Origin: Candidatus Leptofilum gracile
GTDB taxonomy: Bacteria > Chloroflexota > Anaerolineae > Promineifilales > Promineifilaceae
Assembly (NCBI GenBank): GCA_016713825.1
Contig: JADJOJ010000012.1
Location: 62,001-126,000 of the forward strand
Direction: 5' to 3'
Length of the DNA stretch: 64,000 bases
The notes under the pieces were generated by a model that saw only the letters and a program-made list of their open reading frames with translations, did no database searches and was not told the origin of the DNA. This document shows, in pieces, positions 61,803 through 64,000 of this stretch (positions within the stretch are counted from its first letter, which is position 1; each line of letters opens with the position of its first letter). The translations under genes and the position numbers were made by a program.

Positions 61803-62867
61803 AGCAGGTCGTTCAGGTTCAGGTTGAAGGCGCGTAGGCGGGCGATGGCGTGCAAAAGCAGCAGCAGGATGGGCAACAAAATCAGCGCCAGGCTAAAGAG
61901 GCGGACGGTGCGCGGGTTTTGGAACACGGCCGTTTCCCGCACCTTATCTAGCCAGGGATGGTTGGGTGCATGGGCCAATCCGCTAAACAGCAGCATTCCG
62001 GCAAAAAGGCGATATTGCCCAGGCAGAGCAGCAGTGGGGTGTGCAGTGGATTCAGCCCTGCCTGCACAAAAACCAACATGGTGTACAAAAGCGTTGGGCC
62101 GCTGGCCAGCCGCAAGACGGTGGCGCTGGGGCTGGTAAATTTGATATTGGCCAGCTTCACCTGATCTTCCACGTGGGGCAGCCGCTTTTTTGGCCAGCAG
62201 GCGGTCGGCATTGCTGGGGGGATTTGAGGGCGCGTTTGTAGTAGCGAACGGCCGTTTCCCACACTTCTAGCCGTTCATACAGCCGCGCCATTTGCAAATA
62301 TTGCTCGTTTGTGGGCTGGATCGATTCGATGTAGCGCATTGCTTCTGGGTGCTGCCGGTTGAGCCGCAGCAGATGATCCAGGGCGGTAAGCAGGTTGGCC
62401 TGCGAGTCGGCGTGCTGCACCATGAGCCACCAGCCTGCCTCGTGGTTTGAGTAGCGGCGCAAAAAGGCGGCCAACTCTAGACGGCCGTTTGCCACCTGCT
62501 TCTGAGCAAACAGCTCCGTGATTTCGGCAAAGCGCAGCTCTTCATCGGTGACCAGCAGCGCTTCGGGGTTGGGGTAATGGCCATTGAGGGAAAAATGGTT
62601 GGCGGTGGGTTGGTTGAGGTGGGGATATTTTTGGCGCAGCTGGGCCAGGCGGGTTTTGGTTTGGGGGCGCTCTGGGTTTAGGGTGAGGGCGTTTTCCAGG
62701 GCGATGATTTTATCTTCTGGTTCGGGTACCAGTTCGCTGAGCCAGAGCCAGGCGAGTTCGTGCCGGGGGTTGTTCTCTACCAGGGAAAGCAGCAGTTCCC
62801 GCGCCTGGTCTCGCTCACCGGCTTTGGCTTTTTTTACGGCCGTTTGAAACAGTTCATTTTGCATCAT
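61799..62867 (-). CDS. TPR protein with C-terminal membrane segments, three frameshifts
   Basis: About 355 residues when joined. The N-terminal 215 residues are TPR-like helical repeats (AKAGERDQARELLLSLVENN, EDKIIALENALTLNPERPQT, ARLYERLEVWETAVRYYKRA). Further on the protein is read through three frame changes, near 62225 (CCCCCC), 62195 (AAAAAA) and 61998. It becomes hydrophobic, with three membrane segments (LLYTMLVFVQAGL, LLLCLGNIAFL, LALILLPILLLLLHAIA) ending NLNLNDLL. Continuity of topology and the ATGA overlap with the rhomboid gene support one gene rather than three fragments. Function unknown; co-expression with a rhomboid protease is the best clue. Confidence 0.65.
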
Positions 62868-62973
62868 AACTTGGCGATCCCAACTGCCACGGGCAAAAAG
62901 TTTGCGGCTAATTGTACACCGTTTACTTGCATTTTAGCTGTCGCCAGGACTTTTTCTTGCTTTTGGGATCAGG

Positions 62974-64000
62974 CTATGCATCCGGTTTTGGCGGGTCTTG
63001 CTGCTGTTTTGGCGGTTGGGGGGCCGGTTTTGCCTTGCGCTTGGGCAGCAAAGCTTGCCCGCGTTTGAGCAACTTGGCCGGGGCAGATTCACCCTGCTCT
63101 TTTTCTGGTTTGGGAAAAGGCTCCTGGTCAAACATTTTGCGCCAGGCATAGATGCCCAGCAGCTTCATGGTTGCCACCACCGGTGCGGCCAAAATCGCGC
63201 CCAAAATACCGGCCAGGCTGCTGCCCATAAAAACGCTAATCATCACAATTAGCGGATGCAGATCGAGCGAATCGCCCACGATGCGCGGCACCAGGATGTT
63301 GTTTTCTAGCTGCTGCACAATGAGCATGTAAATCAGCACAATGCCGGCAAACTGCCAGTTGGCCATCCCGGCCAGGGTGTCTGGCTGGAAGAAGGCCACC
63401 AAAATGGCTGCGCCCGCGCCGATGATGGGGCCAAGCACCGGGACAAACTCTAACAAACCAGACAGCAAGCCCAGCGCCAATGAATTTTGTACACCCAGCA
63501 GCGCCAACCCCAGCCACACCACAAAAAAGATGATGATGCCCAGAATGACCTGCCCGCGCAGGTAAGCGCTCCAGATACGGCCGAATTCGCGCAGCATGCG
63601 TTCCGCATCTTTGCGGTAGCCGGGCAGTTGGGCCATGCCCGCCACATGCCCGCCCAGCAGGGGAATTTCAATGGCCAGGTAAATGGAGATGATGAAGATG
63701 AACAGCAAGTTGCCCAGAGTGGTAATCGTCGCTGTGGCAAAATCGGTGACTAGCTGCCCGCCCTGGCTAACGGCTGGCTCTACCATGCCAATGAGCTGGT
63801 CTTGAACCATGGCCAGGTCGATACTGTTGGGTGTAAATGAGAAGGGGCCAAATGTGAAGGGGTCGCTGCGGGCGGTAAATTCTTCGATAACGGCCGTTGT
63901 GTCGGCAATCAGCTCTGGCACCTGTTCGATGAGTGAACTAACCTGCTCAAAAGCTGCAAAGCCCAGCGCCACAAAGCCACCCACCGCCGCCACCGCCAGC
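62974..64000 (-). CDS. AI-2E/PerM-family transporter, N-terminus cut by window end
   Basis: At least 339 residues of the PF01594 (TqsA/PerM) family; the true start lies beyond 64000. A periplasmic-type amphipathic region is followed by membrane segments including LLFIFIISIYLAIEIPLL, LGIIIFFVVWLGLALLG, EFVPVLGPIIGAGAAILVAF and the conserved LIVQQLENNILVPRIVGDS then HPLIVMISVFMG motif. The C-terminal 50 residues are a Lys/Pro/Gln-rich cytoplasmic tail. Family members export autoinducer-2, ions or other small solutes; the substrate here is unknown. Confidence 0.88.
   Translation of the reverse strand, partial: LAVAAVGGFVALGFAAFEQVSSLIEQVPELIADTTAVIEEFTARSDPFTFGPFSFTPNSIDLAMVQDQLIGMVEPAVSQGGQLVTDFATATITTLGNLLFIFIISIYLAIEIPLLGGHVAGMAQLPGYRKDAERMLREFGRIWSAYLRGQVILGIIIFFVVWLGLALLGVQNSLALGLLSGLLEFVPVLGPIIGAGAAILVAFFQPDTLAGMANWQFAGIVLIYMLIVQQLENNILVPRIVGDSLDLHPLIVMISVFMGSSLAGILGAILAAPVVATMKLLGIYAWRKMFDQEPFPKPEKEQGESAPAKLLKRGQALLPKRKAKPAPQPPKQQQDPPKPDA

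Larger units (their letters stand above)
482..63897. repeat. Highly iterated palindrome ACGGCCGT, about 100 copies
   Basis: The octamer ACGGCCGT, often extended to AACGGCCGTT, recurs through the window. Examples: 484-491, 1415-1422, near 12327, 14503, 16100, 28888, 30200, 32590, 37668, 37686, 43928, 50897, 56905, 58433, 62250 and 63890. Counting by eye gives roughly 100 copies, against one or two expected from base composition. Most lie inside genes and are read in all three frames (as T-A-V, N/D-G-R or E/R-R-P); a few are intergenic (34088, 34225). Copies are scarce between 2.7 and 6.6 kb and between 20.5 and 28.6 kb. The pattern recalls HIP1 of cyanobacteria; its function is not evident. 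Confidence 0.85.

Overview
The window is a bacterial chromosome segment of about 55% GC, most likely from a Chloroflexota bacterium of the Anaerolineae type. The support is the repeated V-T-R-V-V-T-E linker behind the lipobox of a solute-binding lipoprotein, the zinc-ribbon N-terminus of TopA, the long acidic tail on ribosomal protein S16, and several proteins of a style common in that phylum. No rRNA, tRNA or CRISPR array was found. The octamer ACGGCCGT occurs about 100 times by hand count, in genes and between them, where one or two would be expected by chance.

Layout. 0-3.6 kb: DNA polymerase X (5' end missing), a cNMP-binding/PP2C phosphatase and an SH3 protein. 3.7-12.7 kb: a SorC-type regulator, an ISAzo13-like insertion in its divergent intergenic region, then a glycerol-kinase-like FGGY kinase, a UgpA/E/B-type ABC transporter and a glycerophosphodiester phosphodiesterase lipoprotein. 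Together these look like a glycerol-3-phosphate/glycerophosphodiester uptake and use locus. 12.7-18.6 kb: a very large beta-propeller/di-haem peroxidase/FG-GAP/UnbV fusion lipoprotein and an unknown membrane protein. 18.7-20.5 kb (minus strand): a DapF homologue with both catalytic Cys replaced by Ser, a TPR protein and a MOSC protein. 20.5-28.6 kb: an AT-richer island with a consensus promoter, a probable small RNA and an unusual peptide ABC transporter (circularly permuted binding protein, a permease with a large insertion, two ATPases, a small membrane protein). 28.6-34.0 kb (minus strand): a bactofilin/coiled-coil protein, MTA phosphorylase, a FtsW/RodA protein and a PBP-like protein lacking all transpeptidase motifs. 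34.2-35.3 kb: a small membrane protein and PyrF.

36.0-47.2 kb holds the main accessory system, a two-gene NRPS/PKS line: formyltransferase, half C domain, A domain split by a luciferase-like monooxygenase, PCP; then KS-AT-KR-DH-ACP-TE. Hand reading of the A-domain pocket suggests glycine, so the product could be a small formylated, oxidised, C2-extended amino acid. 47.4-55.2 kb is housekeeping: ffh, rpsP, khpA, rimM, dprA, manC, topA. 55.4-64.0 kb: a secreted metzincin-like protein, a hydantoinase B-like protein, a purine phosphoribosyltransferase, a quinone oxidoreductase, a rhomboid protease, a TPR/membrane protein and a truncated AI-2E-family transporter.

About a dozen genes carry single-base frameshifts, mostly in short homopolymers and often compensated, with protein homology continuing in the next frame. 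These look like uncorrected assembly indels rather than real decay. Families of short intergenic repeats (AATTACCC tandems, TTCACCCC tandems, GTAGGGG hairpins) recur, and at least two have entered coding sequences in frame.
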